Below, one piece after another: positions 42,936-52,612 of a DNA stretch of 64,000 bases. Origin of the DNA: Pyropia yezoensis (taxonomy: Eukaryota > Rhodophyta > Bangiophyceae > Bangiales > Bangiaceae); contig CM020619.1 in assembly GCA_009829735.1 (NCBI GenBank), positions 33,086,283 through 33,150,282 on the forward strand, given 5' to 3'. The position numbers and the translations under genes were made by a program. The notes beneath the pieces are model-generated. The model made no database searches, was not told where the DNA came from, and was given only the letters and a program-made list of their open reading frames with translations. Position 1 is the first letter of the stretch; every line of letters starts with the position of its first letter.

Positions 42936-44657
42936 CTGGCGTGTTCACAGCGAATGCAACGTCGCAGCACCTCTGTCGGCGGGGGGCTGGCGGTGGACGC
43001 GTCGTACACGGCGCGGTCACCCACATCCTCCTCTACTCGCCTTACGTGAGTGGCGAGTCGAGATAAGCAAGCTGGGGCGACGGCAGCGCGCCGCCGCCTT
43101 GCCCCCCCCCCCCGCGGTACTGTCGTCGCCACTGCCGCCGCCGCCGCCGCTGATGCGCGCCAGCCCTGGGAGACATACCGCGCAGTTTAATACTTTAGGG
43201 CGGCTGTCGTGACCGGACCGCCGCGCCCTATGCACCCATCGCTGCCGCTGCCACTGCCGCTGCTGTCTTCGCTTTCGGCGATGTTGTTTTCGTCGACAGA
43301 CGGGGGGGATAACGGCGGGGGCTCCGCCACCTGCTACAGCGACCGCGATAGCGGCTGCGGTGACGCTGGAGGCAGCGGTGGCTGCGCTAGTGGGCACCAC
43401 CCCGCCACTGGCCACACACCGCAACACTGGCCCGCTGCCCCCCTCTCGGCGGCAGCAGCATCGACTGCCACCTTGCACATGTCTTAGCAGGGGCGCCCTC
43501 CCGTAAGGATGGCAGGGACGCAGCCGCCCGTTCGCTCGTACTGTGGCGTTGGGGGGGGGGCGGTCGGCCTTTGCCCCCGAGCTACCACATCTGCTCTGGG
43601 GGGTGGGGCGGGTGCCGCCGCCAGTCGCGCCCGGTCGCCGCCGCCCGTGGGGACAGCGGATGGGGGCCGGCGGGGGCAGATCCGCATTGCGACGGTCGGC
43701 GTTTGTCGGGGAGGCTGGGCGGCGCTCGCGAGCGGCGGAGAGAGAGGGAGGGAGCGGGTGCCGCTCGTGGTGGGGATGGGGATGGGGTGGGCGGCGGCAG
43801 GGTCGGTGGAGCGCCGTCGCCGCCGCTCGCACGCACCTCCTCGGGGCCCCACCTGGGGAGCCCCGTCGTGGCGTCAGACCCGGGCGGCTTGTGGCGGTCA
43901 CCGTCGCGGCCACCGTCACGGCTTCACCACCCGGGACAGCATCCCGCCCTGTCCAACGAGCTGCCCTCCTCGACCGCAAGTAAAGCCACCACCGACGGGG
44001 CGGACAGTTGGGCGACCGCGGGGTGTGGCGCCGCTGTCGCTGTTGCTGTCGCTGCCGCTGCCGCTGCCGCTGCCGTGCCAAAGGAAAATGGCAGCGGAGA
44101 CGGCCGCTCGAGGCGGCGGCCTGCCGTCGCCGGCGACAGCCGCTGGCGTGGCGCCGCCACCGCGGCAGCGCCACTTGGCCCTGCCGCGGTGGCGCCGTTT
44201 CGCGCTGCCGCGGCGGCGGCGGCGGCAGCGGGCATCGTTTTTGACCCCGCGGCAGTGCTGCTTCAGGGGATGGGTGAGGGGGGCGCCGCTGGCGGGGGGG
44301 GGCGCCGCTGGCTGTAGGGGGCGCCGCCACCGGGGGGGGGTGGGAGGCCGGATAGGGGGCCCCGCTGCGCGCCACCTGCAGCGTTTCTCCATGACATGGT
44401 GGGGGCACTTCATTCCCTCCTCTCTCAACATGCCTGGAATTGTATTTCTTCCTTGTTTAGTATCTCCGACGCTCGGTCCCCATCTCTCCAAATGACTACC
44501 GTACTGGAGCACGGCCACGCGTCGAGCACAATCGAACTCACTATTTACCAAACGACAAGACACATGTAGTCACCCCAGCGCAAATAACAAGGGAGTGCTG
44601 GGAGCTCACGGGAGGGGAGGCCGGCGGGCGCGAAACAAAAAGAAAAGAACACATACA
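42936..44657. other. low-complexity intergenic region
   Basis: No supported gene. Arg/Pro/Gln-rich ORFs on both strands are shadows of GC-rich trinucleotide repeats. 44380-44657, next to the metacaspase 3' end, is AT-richer. Confidence 0.35.
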
Positions 44658-44695
44658 TACAGCCGTTCTCTGAAATTATTGAGAGAACGGCTGTA
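44658..44695 (-). other. perfect 14-bp hairpin in the metacaspase 3' flank
   Basis: TACAGCCGTTCTCT (44658-44671) and AGAGAACGGCTGTA (44682-44695) are exact inverse complements around a 10-nt AT-rich loop. It lies 63 bp past the metacaspase stop, so it is probably in the 3' UTR or just beyond. It could be an mRNA 3' end or stability element; it is too short for a normal miRNA precursor. Confidence 0.7.
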
Positions 44696-44757
44696 GGAAA
44701 CAGGAACAGGCTCACATCAGACAAGAACGGGAAATCGAAGACATCATCCCGCCGCCA

Positions 44758-46044
44758 TTACAGCTCCAGCCGTGCGTAGGGGTCCAGCGGGCTGCTGCTG
44801 GACAGCTGCGGCTCCTGCGTCATCCCCTCCTCGAGGATCCTCCGCCGTACGTAATTGAGGACGGCGCGGTGTGTAGTGCCGCCCACGTTGCGCTCGACGG
44901 CATCGATGAAGAAGCTGGTCATGGCGCCTGCCGACGAGGTGCCCCGACCCGCGCGGTGCCAGTCGGCCGCCGCCGAGTCGTCGCGGCATGCGCCCAACGA
45001 AATGACGCGGTCGCCGCCACAGCCCTTCTCTGTACCACAGGCGGCGTCGCAGCCATGGCCAGCCCCCCAGGGCTCATCAAGGAGGTGCGGGAGGTCCAGC
45101 GCCGTCGCCGAGTGGCAAGCGTCGATGAGCGCCATCAGGCGGACGCCCGGCGGCAGCGCCTTGACGAGCAGCTTGTGCACGTTGTCATCGAGAATGGTGC
45201 GACCGGTGGGGGTCCCATCGGCTGGCACAAACGTCTCGTCCATACCGTCGATCTCATCTCCGCTGGCGTCAGGCTCCTGCGCTCCGTGGCCGGAAAAGTG
45301 GAAGAAGAGGGAATCCCCTGCCTTTGGCTTGGCCACCAGCGCCCTCATTTCCGCCAAGATGGCATCGTGGGTTGGGAACTTCCCCCAAGCCCCACCGATC
45401 CCGTCGAGCGGCTCGTCGGTAAGGGTGACGATGTCGGCGGGATCGTAGCCACACCGGGATGTCAGCAGCCGCCGCACGTTGCGCACGTCGGCGACGCAAC
45501 CTCGGAGGGTCGGCATGAAGTGATTGCCCCAGTAGTTGATGCCAACGAGCAGCGCGTACTTGCGGGGCTGGAAGTGGGAGGACGACGCTGCGGCCGCAGG
45601 GGCGGCGGCGGCGGTAGACCATGGCATGTGCACGGGGCGTACGGGAAGGCCCCCACTCAGAGGCGGCCGCATCAACGCATCGACCCGAGCACCCCGTTCA
45701 ATCTCCTCCCCGATAAGGGCATCATGGACGGCACGGGGGGCAGCCGGCGGTGGGGCGGAGGTCCTCCAGGGTGACGACGCTGACTCGCCGGCGGCGGGGT
45801 GCCCCCAAGGCGAGAGGTTGCCGGCCCCCGTCGGAGGGCGGCGCCGGGGCGTCCACGTGTCTGGGCCCGCCGAGGAAGTGGCAGAAGCGGCGGCTGCGAA
45901 AGGAGGCGTGAGGAAGGGGTGGTGGTTGGAACGGGCGAGGGGGTAGGCCGGCGGCCCACGTGGAGGGAGGACGTTTGCAGCGCCCGTGCCACCATCGACG
46001 GTGCGGGACGATGTCCAGGTATCGTGGCCTGTCGGGATGGTCAT
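44758..46044 (-). CDS. type I metacaspase
   Basis: 428 aa from the ATG at 46044 (MTIPTGHDTW); the frame continues upstream without another ATG. The N-terminal ~180 residues are Pro/Ser/Ala-rich, as in the prodomain of type I metacaspases. The caspase-like p20 has KYALLVGINYWG, LRGCVADVRNVRRLL, HFSGHGAQ with the catalytic His (~252) and IDACHSATALDLP with the catalytic Cys (~310). The p10-like part has VISLGACRDDSAAAD and a final VLNYVRRRI. It is a Ca2+-dependent, Arg/Lys-specific cysteine peptidase acting in stress, protein quality control or cell death. All catalytic residues are present. A hairpin follows the gene and a cluster of CACGTG boxes lies ~550 bp upstream. Confidence 0.93.
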   Translation of the reverse strand: MTIPTGHDTWTSSRTVDGGTGAANVLPPRGPPAYPLARSNHHPFLTPPFAAAASATSSAGPDTWTPRRRPPTGAGNLSPWGHPAAGESASSPWRTSAPPPAAPRAVHDALIGEEIERGARVDALMRPPLSGGLPVRPVHMPWSTAAAAPAAAASSSHFQPRKYALLVGINYWGNHFMPTLRGCVADVRNVRRLLTSRCGYDPADIVTLTDEPLDGIGGAWGKFPTHDAILAEMRALVAKPKAGDSLFFHFSGHGAQEPDASGDEIDGMDETFVPADGTPTGRTILDDNVHKLLVKALPPGVRLMALIDACHSATALDLPHLLDEPWGAGHGCDAACGTEKGCGGDRVISLGACRDDSAAADWHRAGRGTSSAGAMTSFFIDAVERNVGGTTHRAVLNYVRRRILEEGMTQEPQLSSSSPLDPYARLEL

Positions 46045-46590
46045 GGCCGCGACAACGGTAGCGGCCCGCAGGGGGGAGGATGATGATGAGAAGATGGGGG
46101 AACACGGCACACCACGAGGGTGCAAGAGGAAGGAGGGCAATCGCGGGAGCTCGATTCAAGGAGTGAAAGCGAATGGAGCACGGGGGAGCGCAACGTGCGG
46201 GGAAAGGAAGTTGGGGAAGGAGGGGGACGCGTCAAACGGGATCAGAGGTGAAAGGGGGGAACGTCGCACACCAGCGGAGGTTCATCCAGTGAATGGCAAA
46301 GGCAGACAGGTCGAGTGAGCGCGCCGCGTAGGACGCCAACGCAGAGAGGACGAACTGGGGGGTTAGGAGCAGATGCGCGCCCCAACACACGGCCGCGCGG
46401 CTGCTGGCGAGGCGGACTTGGCTTTCGGGCCCGCCCGCGTGCGCTATACCCTGTGGGCTGTGCCCGCACCCCCTCTCTTGGCGCACGTGCTGGGCAAAGG
46501 TCCCATGAGGGAGCTGGGCCAAAAAACGCGACACAGCACCCAAGAGAGCAAAGACAGAAACAATGGCGTGGTATGATGTGGCGTAGGGGC

Positions 46591-46632
46591 CACGTGATCA
46601 CGTGATCACGTGGCAAGCCACCTTATCACGTG
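46591..46632. promoter_or_regulatory. cluster of four CACGTG (G-box/E-box) palindromes
   Basis: CACGTG occurs at 46591, 46599 and 46607 with an exact 8-bp period (CACGTGAT repeated), and again at 46627. bHLH and bZIP factors bind this core. The nearest gene start is the metacaspase at 46044, transcribed away, so the cluster may belong to its upstream control region. Confidence 0.6.
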
Positions 46633-49239
46633 ATCGCGTGGGGTGACAAGGTTTTGTGACATTGCTCGAGATCAACTCTCAAGGCCTTCCAAGATTCATT
46701 GCTTACTGTTCCTTTCCACTGGGGAGAAGACTGCACCCCTGGTCGTGAAGAGCTGACTGCGGGGCCACGCAGCCTCGCGACAGCGAACACGCACTTGATT
46801 GAAAAGTGCTCGGGCTCGTCACTTTCCAGAGCCGCGGCTTGGCCGCCGTGCATACGAAAAACAACTGCAGGGTAGCTGCTCTCAGTCAGTCCCATTGCAT
46901 GGCGCGGGAAGAGTTCTAGGTAGACCCTTCCTGGCCCCTGCCCCCCCGCCCCATGCAACGCATGAGCCCCCTTCCCGCACCGGTGACGGCGGTGACTCCA
47001 TGAGGGGTGCGCCGCTTTTCCCCAAGGCTTCTGGGATGGGCGATGTGCCACGACAGCCGTCTCGGCCCCCCCGCCCCCGCGTTGCGGGGCGTTTGGCCGC
47101 TGCTGGTGGTATGGGGGGGGGGAACGGTGCCCGACCGTGGTTGCGGCCGGCGGGCGGCTACGGACAGGGCGGTGAACGGCGGCCGTGGTGGCAACGAGCG
47201 GGTCGTGATAGGCGGTGACGGAGGCGGCGGCGAAAGGTGACGGCGGTGGTATCGGCAGCTGTCACGCGCGGCGTCGGGCGGTCGCCGTTCTGGTGGCCAA
47301 GGTGGATCGGCGTGCGCCAGAGGACGGGCTGGCGCTGGCGGCCGAAGAAATGGCGGGCGGTGCTGGCAGTGGGGGGGCGAGCGCTGAACTGCAAAAGGGA
47401 GCGACCCCTTTCCACCCGTCGCTCCCCTGCCGCTGCCATCGCTACCGCCACCGCCGGCGACAACGCCGTGGCCCGCAGCGTCGCCTACGGGGAGGCCACC
47501 TGGGCGGTCGACGATGGCGACGACGTACCGCTAGTGGTGGTTAACAGTGCGATGGTGGCGGAAGCCGGGCTGTCGGCTGCGACAGCCCGGCGTTGGCGCT
47601 CTTTGGAGTGTCGGGCGAGGTTGGCAGTGGATTATAAGGTGTCTTAGAAGCGCGCGGTGGGCAGATCCGTCGCTGCTCGCTCGCCCGCCACCGTCAGTGC
47701 TGCTCCCGCCGCTCCACACGACGGCGCCGTGCCTGACCGCGGTGCCACCGACGCAGGGTCAGAGGTTGGGGAGGTCGACCGCGAAGGCAGGCCCACAGTG
47801 GCTGTAGGCGGCGCGCTGGCGGCGGCGGACGAGCACGCGGCGATGAACGGGCTGGTGTTGTCGCACGTCGGGGTGAGCGACGCGGGTGGGGACGCTGGAG
47901 GGGGGTTGCTTGGCGCGGGTGGCGGGCTCCTCGCCGCCCCCCCCGCCGCCGCCGCCGTCCCTGATCGCGCCGCCTTTGGCCGCCGCGGCGCGGGGCGGCG
48001 GTGATCCCGGCCGACGGTTGACTGACGGGCGGCGGCGGATGGGCCTCTGCAGGCGGGCGGTGCGGTAGCCGGCTTAGCAATGGGGGAGGGGGGGGGGGGG
48101 AGCACGGGTGGGGGGGTGGGGCTAACCCATCGTAGCCCACTCCCCCACCACAGCTGGTACCGGAGCTGGCGTGTCTGTCGACGGCAGCACAAGACCGCAC
48201 GGCGGCGCCGACGAGGCGGTCGCGGTGGTGCCGTGGTTTCTTGTGGGGTTCGCTGCGCGAGGGGACGGCCTTCGGAGGGAATGCGGGGAGCGTCGACGTG
48301 GGGGCGGGGACGAGCGAAGAGGAGCGCAGGTGCTGGTGAGGGAGTCAGAAGCAAGACGTCTCGACCCCCGACAGAGATGAAGCCGCCATGAGACGCCTGA
48401 GCAGGACCACAGCCCCGGCTACTTTTCGAAACTGCGCTGAAAGTTTATACATGGTTCAAATACTGTATGAAAACAATCGGTTCGTGCGACCCGTATACAC
48501 CTCCGCGGTCCCCCTCCCCGCGCAGTGGGGTCTAAAGAGGGACCACCGATTTCTTGCATTCCGGGTGTTTTCCTCTGGCGCAGGATTTTGCAACCCCCTC
48601 TCAGTGCTTGAAGAACGTCGATTTTGAGCACTAAATTTGCTTTACGCTTCCAGATGCAAGTTGCACAAGCCCGCATGGATGGTGCTTGTCTGCGCCGGAA
48701 GCGCACGACCCCCAGCTTCCTTGTGGTATCGACAGAACAACTTGCGAGCTTGTGAAGCGCTCCCTGAAGAGGGAATGGAAAAAGTTACATCTGGGATCTG
48801 TTCTGCACAGCAAGCATTGCACCCACAAGCAACGGACGATGCAGGTCTGTATCCCACTGCAGGGCGCCCCCAGAGCAGGAACAAAATTCTCCCAGCATTC
48901 CGTTTGGAGCTGCGACCAGTCATATGTTCTCAATCGTGACAGCGGAGTCATCCGGGCCGTTCTATTGGACACTAGCAGAGAAAGAGTAAGGATCAGTCAC
49001 GGGAGATTTTTCGCTCGTGCCGAAGAGCACGGCCGACCTGGGTTGTCCCCTTGTTGTGCCCTGCAAGAAGTTGCGCTGCGCAGCAATCTCAGGAATACTT
49101 CTTGCGCCCGCGATGCAAACTCAGCGTCGCTAAAAGCAAGGTTTCGGGCCAGGACCCCGCTTGCTCGAGGCCCTGCCTTAAGCCCCACTGCGCCGTCCCC
49201 TTTCCTCCCGCCACCACCCTCTCGGCCACAGCGGACGCG
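46633..49239. other. intergenic, with weak coding-like patches
   Basis: No confident gene. A plus frame ending at 47647 has protein-like sequence (VAYGEATWAVDDGDDVPLVV, VNSAMVAEAGLSAATARRW), and an ATG-less frame at 47657-48004 follows. A perfect 12-bp hairpin GCCGGGCTGTCG/CGACAGCCCGGC with a 4-nt loop lies at 47564-47591 within the first. 48400-49000 is AT-richer and empty. Confidence 0.3.
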
Positions 49240-49708
49240 TTAGCCTCTGGCGGGGCGAGCAGCTTGCCCCCCCCCCCCCTCCATCCCCACGTAGGGCAGC
49301 GTGTCCCACAGGGCAAGCGGCAACGGCGGCGGGGGGCCCAGGCTGCCCGCGCTGAGCACCACCCTGTCGGCGGCGAGCGCCAGGGGCGGCGGCGGCGGCG
49401 TTGGCCACCCCGCCTGCGCCTGCCTGGCGCCCCCGACGGAAGATACGCCGCCGCCGCTGCCGCTGCCGCCTGTGACGCCGCTGCCGCTGCCACTGCCCCC
49501 GACGACGCTGTCGCTGCCGCCGCCGCCGCCGCCGCCGCCGCCGCTGCCACGAGTGAAGCCGAGGCCTCTGCCGCTGCCGCCAAAGCTGCCACTCCCGCTT
49601 GCGCCAATTGTGCTGGTAACAAAGGGAAGGCTGGGGTATTCATCCATTGGCGCCACAGGCACTCGCCTGGACGGGCTCGTTCCGCCGCCCACCCCGCCGC
49701 CGCCTACC

Positions 49709-49769
<61 letters not shown>

Positions 49770-50061
49770 TGCCCCCATCCCCTGTACCAAACAGGCCAGC
49801 AGCAAAGGGGAGGCTGGGGTGTGTCATGGGCGCCGGTGGCGGCCGTGGGTAGGGGCTTGCCCCCCACCCCGCCCCGCCCGCCTCCCACCTGTTCATGCCT
49901 GCGTGTGGGCGGTAGGCAGCGTCTCCCACCCCACCCCCTTGGTATCCCCGCGACGGAGGAATCACCGGGGGGTCGTCATCCCCGCCGGCGGCCACGCCCG
50001 TGCCCCCCCCGCCGCCACCGCCGCCGCGGCGCCACAGGCGGGTGGCGGAGATGGCGGTCAT
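49240..50061 (-). CDS. glycine-rich protein with N-terminal membrane segment
   Basis: 273 aa from the first ATG at 50061. The frame is open upstream to 50292, and that part encodes a hydrophobic stretch ending at this Met (TGVVVGALAAAAAGAMTAI), so an upstream exon or non-ATG start may complete a membrane anchor. The protein is Gly/Ser-rich with a polyglycine tract from a GCC/CGG repeat (49690-49763). Two related motifs, PMTHPSLPFAAGLFG and PMDEYPSLPFVTSTIG, repeat ~60 residues apart. Such proteins are common in cell walls or membranes; no enzyme domain is visible. Confidence 0.5.
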
Positions 50062-50575
50062 CGCCCCTGCGGCGGCGGCGGCCAACGCGCCCACCACCAC
50101 CCCCGTCACTGTACTATAAGTACATACAGTACTGTACTCTGCTCGCCCCGCGAGCGGCCAGTGCTCTCGGTGGAGGCGCCTCTGCTGTCCCTCTGACGCG
50201 GCGTCGTGACAGACCCGTCGTGGCTGGGTGCCTCCTTCCCTGGTGGGATCAGTGGCCGTGTGGGGGGTGGGCCGGCTGCGAGGCGCCCGCACGCGCGGCC
50301 GTGGTGCCGTCGGGTGTCAGGGGGGGAGGAAGGAGCTGTTTCCCGTTTTCGTTTCCCTTGGCCCTGGACTTTTTCTTCTTTCTTCCTCTTTTGTTCTGCT
50401 AGCTTACGTCCCGTTGCCCGCCTAAAGAGCCGTCGAAGTGCCACCACCCCCCCGGCGTACACACCCCCACCGCCGCCAACGGCGGCCGCCTTGCGGGTGG
50501 TTGGCGCCGCCCACGCGGTGGAGGCGGCGGTGGCGGCGGTGGCGGCGGCGGAGGCGGGGAGGGGGGTGGGTGAGG

Positions 50576-50716
50576 TGGCCATGTGGGCGGCCATCTTGGC
50601 CGCCTCCCAATACCCCACCCGCGGGTCATTATGGCCAGCGGTGAGGAGGACGGGTGGGTAGGCGGTGCCCGGCCGCACGTTGGTCACGGGCCGGGTGAGT
50701 GCAGGGTCGATTACGT
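50576..50716 (-). pseudogene. fragment of an oligopeptidase B-type (S9) peptidase
   Basis: About 45 codons read VTNVRPGTAYPPVLLTAGHN then DPRVGYWEAAKMAAHM. This matches the C-terminal catalytic-Asp region of oligopeptidase B (Y-P-x-x-L-x-T-x-G-x-N-D-P-R-V-x-Y-W-E). The family's upstream catalytic Ser region and downstream His motif are absent: tandem repeats lie on one side and Ala/Lys/Arg-rich sequence on the other. It is a gene remnant or misplaced exon. Confidence 0.6.
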
Positions 50717-50919
50717 GGGCCGCACGGAGGAGCTGGGCGCCCACCTCAACATCGTCATTGACGTGAACAGTACATACATCCACCTCCGTCGCCCCCCCAA
50801 ATGATACCAGTGGGGCGTGGGAGTGGGCGAATGGGGGGGAGGTGAGGGGGGGGGGTTGGGAGGGGCAGGCGGAGAGGTGTGGGAGGAAGGAGTGGAGCGC
50901 AGGGGGTGGGATACCGCGC

Positions 50920-51068
50920 CCCGTGGGCGCTCCCATTGGGCAGGGCAGCGCGCTGCCCTGCCCAATACCGCGCCCCGCAGGCGCTCCCATTGGGCAGGGC
51001 AGCGCGCTGCCCTGCCCAATACCGCGCCCCGCGGGCACTCCCATTGGGCAGGGCAGCGCGCTGCCCCC
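50920..51068. repeat. 54-bp tandem repeat, each with a 32-nt perfect palindrome
   Basis: Copies start every 54 bp (CATTGGGCAG at 50934, 50988 and 51042). The palindrome ATTGGGCAGGGCAGCG with its exact inverse complement spans 50935-50966 and 50989-51020; the third copy is cut off after half the second arm, where the 101-bp array begins. It can form cruciforms or RNA hairpins. Confidence 0.9.
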
Positions 51069-51485
51069 CATCCTGCCTCCTCCCTCTCCTCGCCTCCTCG
51101 TGCAGCCACCTGCAGGGGACAGTGTCCCCCGGCAGCCGACGGCCGGATGCATGGCGACTTGCCCCTCCCCATCCTGCCTCCTCCCTCTCCTCGCCTCCTC
51201 GTGCAGCCACCTGCAGGGGACAGTGTCCCCCGGCAGCCGACGGCCGGATGCATGGCGACTTGCCCCTCCCCATCCTGCCTCCTCCCTCTCCTCGCCTCCT
51301 CGTGCAGCCACCTGCAGGGGACAGTGTCCCCCGGCAGCCGACGGCCGGATGCATGGCGACTAGCCCCTCCCCATCCCCGCCTCCTCCCTCTCCTCGCCTC
51401 CTCGTGCAGCCACCTGCAGGGGACAGTATCCTCCGGCAGCCGACGGCCGGATGCATGGCGACTAGCCCCTCCCCATCCCCGCCTC
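51069..51485. repeat. 101-bp tandem repeat, four copies
   Basis: TCCTGCCTCCTCC or a close variant recurs at 51071, 51172, 51273 and 51374 with an exact 101-bp period. Units include CAGCCACCTGCAGGGGACAG and CCGGATGCATGGCGACT. The last two copies share small changes (CCCCGCCTCC, GACTAGCCCC), showing stepwise duplication. ORFs over the array are artefacts of the repeat. Confidence 0.92.
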
Positions 51486-51597
51486 CCCCACAGCCGCCAC
51501 GCGCACGGATGGTTTGTCGCGGCTCCCTCCTTTGCAGCCTCCGAGTGGCCGCTAGGCTCCCCACGCGTCCTGCCTCAGCAGAAAGGATGCCGCGCGC

Positions 51598-52368
51598 ATG
51601 CGCCACCGTCCGCCGTCGTCACCCACCATGAATGCTTTCACGCCTTCTGCTCCACCCGTCGCCCCCTCTGACGGTACTCCCCTCACCGCCTTGTCCACCA
51701 TGCCTGTGACTTGGGAGCGAGACCCCGCGGAACGTGAAAGAGGCAATGAGCGGGCCAAAGTGCGGCGCCTGGAGCGAAAGGCTGCCGCCGCGGCTCTGGC
51801 AAGACGACCAACGGCGGCCGTGGCCGTGACGACGCCTCCAAGGACTGCGACCAGGCACTATGTTCCGGTCCCTGGCTGGCAGCCAGCCCGTCCCGGCCTC
51901 TGGCCGACGCCCCCCGCCGCCCATTGGCCGCCCCCCCCCCGACTTGCCCCTGCCCTGGCGTGGGGGGCGCCGCCGCCAAGTGGGGTGGGTGGTGAAGTTC
52001 CTGCTCCTGTGCCCCCCCCCCGCCTTGCCCCTGCCCTGGCGTGGGGGGCGCCGCCGCCAAATGGGGTGGGTGGTGGAGTTCCTGCTCCTGTGCCCCCCCC
52101 ATGCATTGCCCCTGCCCTGGCGTGGGGGGCGCCGCCGCCAAATGGGGTGGGTGGTGGAGTTCCTGCTCGTGTGCCCCTCGCCCTCCTTGCCCCTGCCCTG
52201 GCGGGGGGGGCGCCGCCGCCAAGTGGGGTGGGTGGTGGAGTTCCTGCTCCTGTGCCCCCCCCCCGTCTTGCCCCTGCCCTGGCGTGGGGGGCGCCGCCGC
52301 CAAGTGGGGTGGGGGGTGCGGTTGCTGGTGTTGTGCCCCCCCCGCGCCTTGCCCCTGCCCTGGAATGA
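51598..52368 (+). CDS. proline-rich repeat protein or N-terminal part of the nuclease gene
   Basis: 256 codons from the ATG at 51598 (a second ATG at 51628). The first ~90 residues are non-repetitive with a charged segment (WERDPAERERGNERAKVRRL). Then come five to six copies of a 27-residue unit (LAPALAWGAPPPSGVGG, VPAPVPPPR). The frame ends at TGA 52366-52368 inside a degenerate repeat unit. The same frame reopens and reaches a C12-13 run at ~52631-52644, after which the next frame carries the GIY-YIG protein. It may therefore be the 5' part of one longer gene with one stop and one frame slip; this is an inference. Confidence 0.42.
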   Translation: MRHRPPSSPTMNAFTPSAPPVAPSDGTPLTALSTMPVTWERDPAERERGNERAKVRRLERKAAAAALARRPTAAVAVTTPPRTATRHYVPVPGWQPARPGLWPTPPAAHWPPPPRLAPALAWGAPPPSGVGGEVPAPVPPPRLAPALAWGAPPPNGVGGGVPAPVPPPCIAPALAWGAPPPNGVGGGVPARVPLALLAPALAGGAPPPSGVGGGVPAPVPPPRLAPALAWGAPPPSGVGGAVAGVVPPPRLAPALE

Positions 52369-52560
52369 GGGATGTGGCCGTCCAGTGGGGTGAGGGGTGC
52401 GGTTGCTGGTGCTGCCCCCCCTCCCCGACTCGCCCCTGCCCTGGCGTGGGGGGCGCCGCCGTCCAGAGGGGTGCAGGGTGGGGTATCTCGTGCTGCCCCC
52501 CACCCCGGAAATGTATCTGCCCTTACGTGGAGGGCGCCGCCGCAAAGTGGGGTGGGGAGT
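51943..52560. repeat. 81-bp tandem repeat, seven to eight units
   Basis: The start CTTGCCCCTGCCCTGGCG recurs at 51943, 52024, 52105, 52186, 52267, 52348 and 52429 with an exact 81-bp period; a weaker copy follows. 81 is a multiple of three, so the array encodes a 27-residue repeat in frame. The last copies diverge. Confidence 0.9.
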
Positions 52561-52612
52561 GGGGTAGCTGTTGCTGCGCCACCCCCTCCCCCAAACCTCC
52601 TCGGCGGTGCTG

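Noticed and set aside
43017..44495. 463-codon minus ORF and 328-codon plus ORF
   Set aside because: Arg/Pro/Gln-rich mirror ORFs without domains.
49051..50196. 381-codon plus-strand ORF
   Set aside because: Pro/Ala-rich antisense of the glycine-rich protein; opens inside AT-rich non-coding sequence.
50920..51485. CRISPR-like array
   Set aside because: The repeats are directly tandem without unique spacers, and the genome is eukaryotic.
50817..51671. ORFs across the 54-bp and 101-bp repeat arrays
   Set aside because: Open only because the repeat units lack stops; no protein character outside the repeats.
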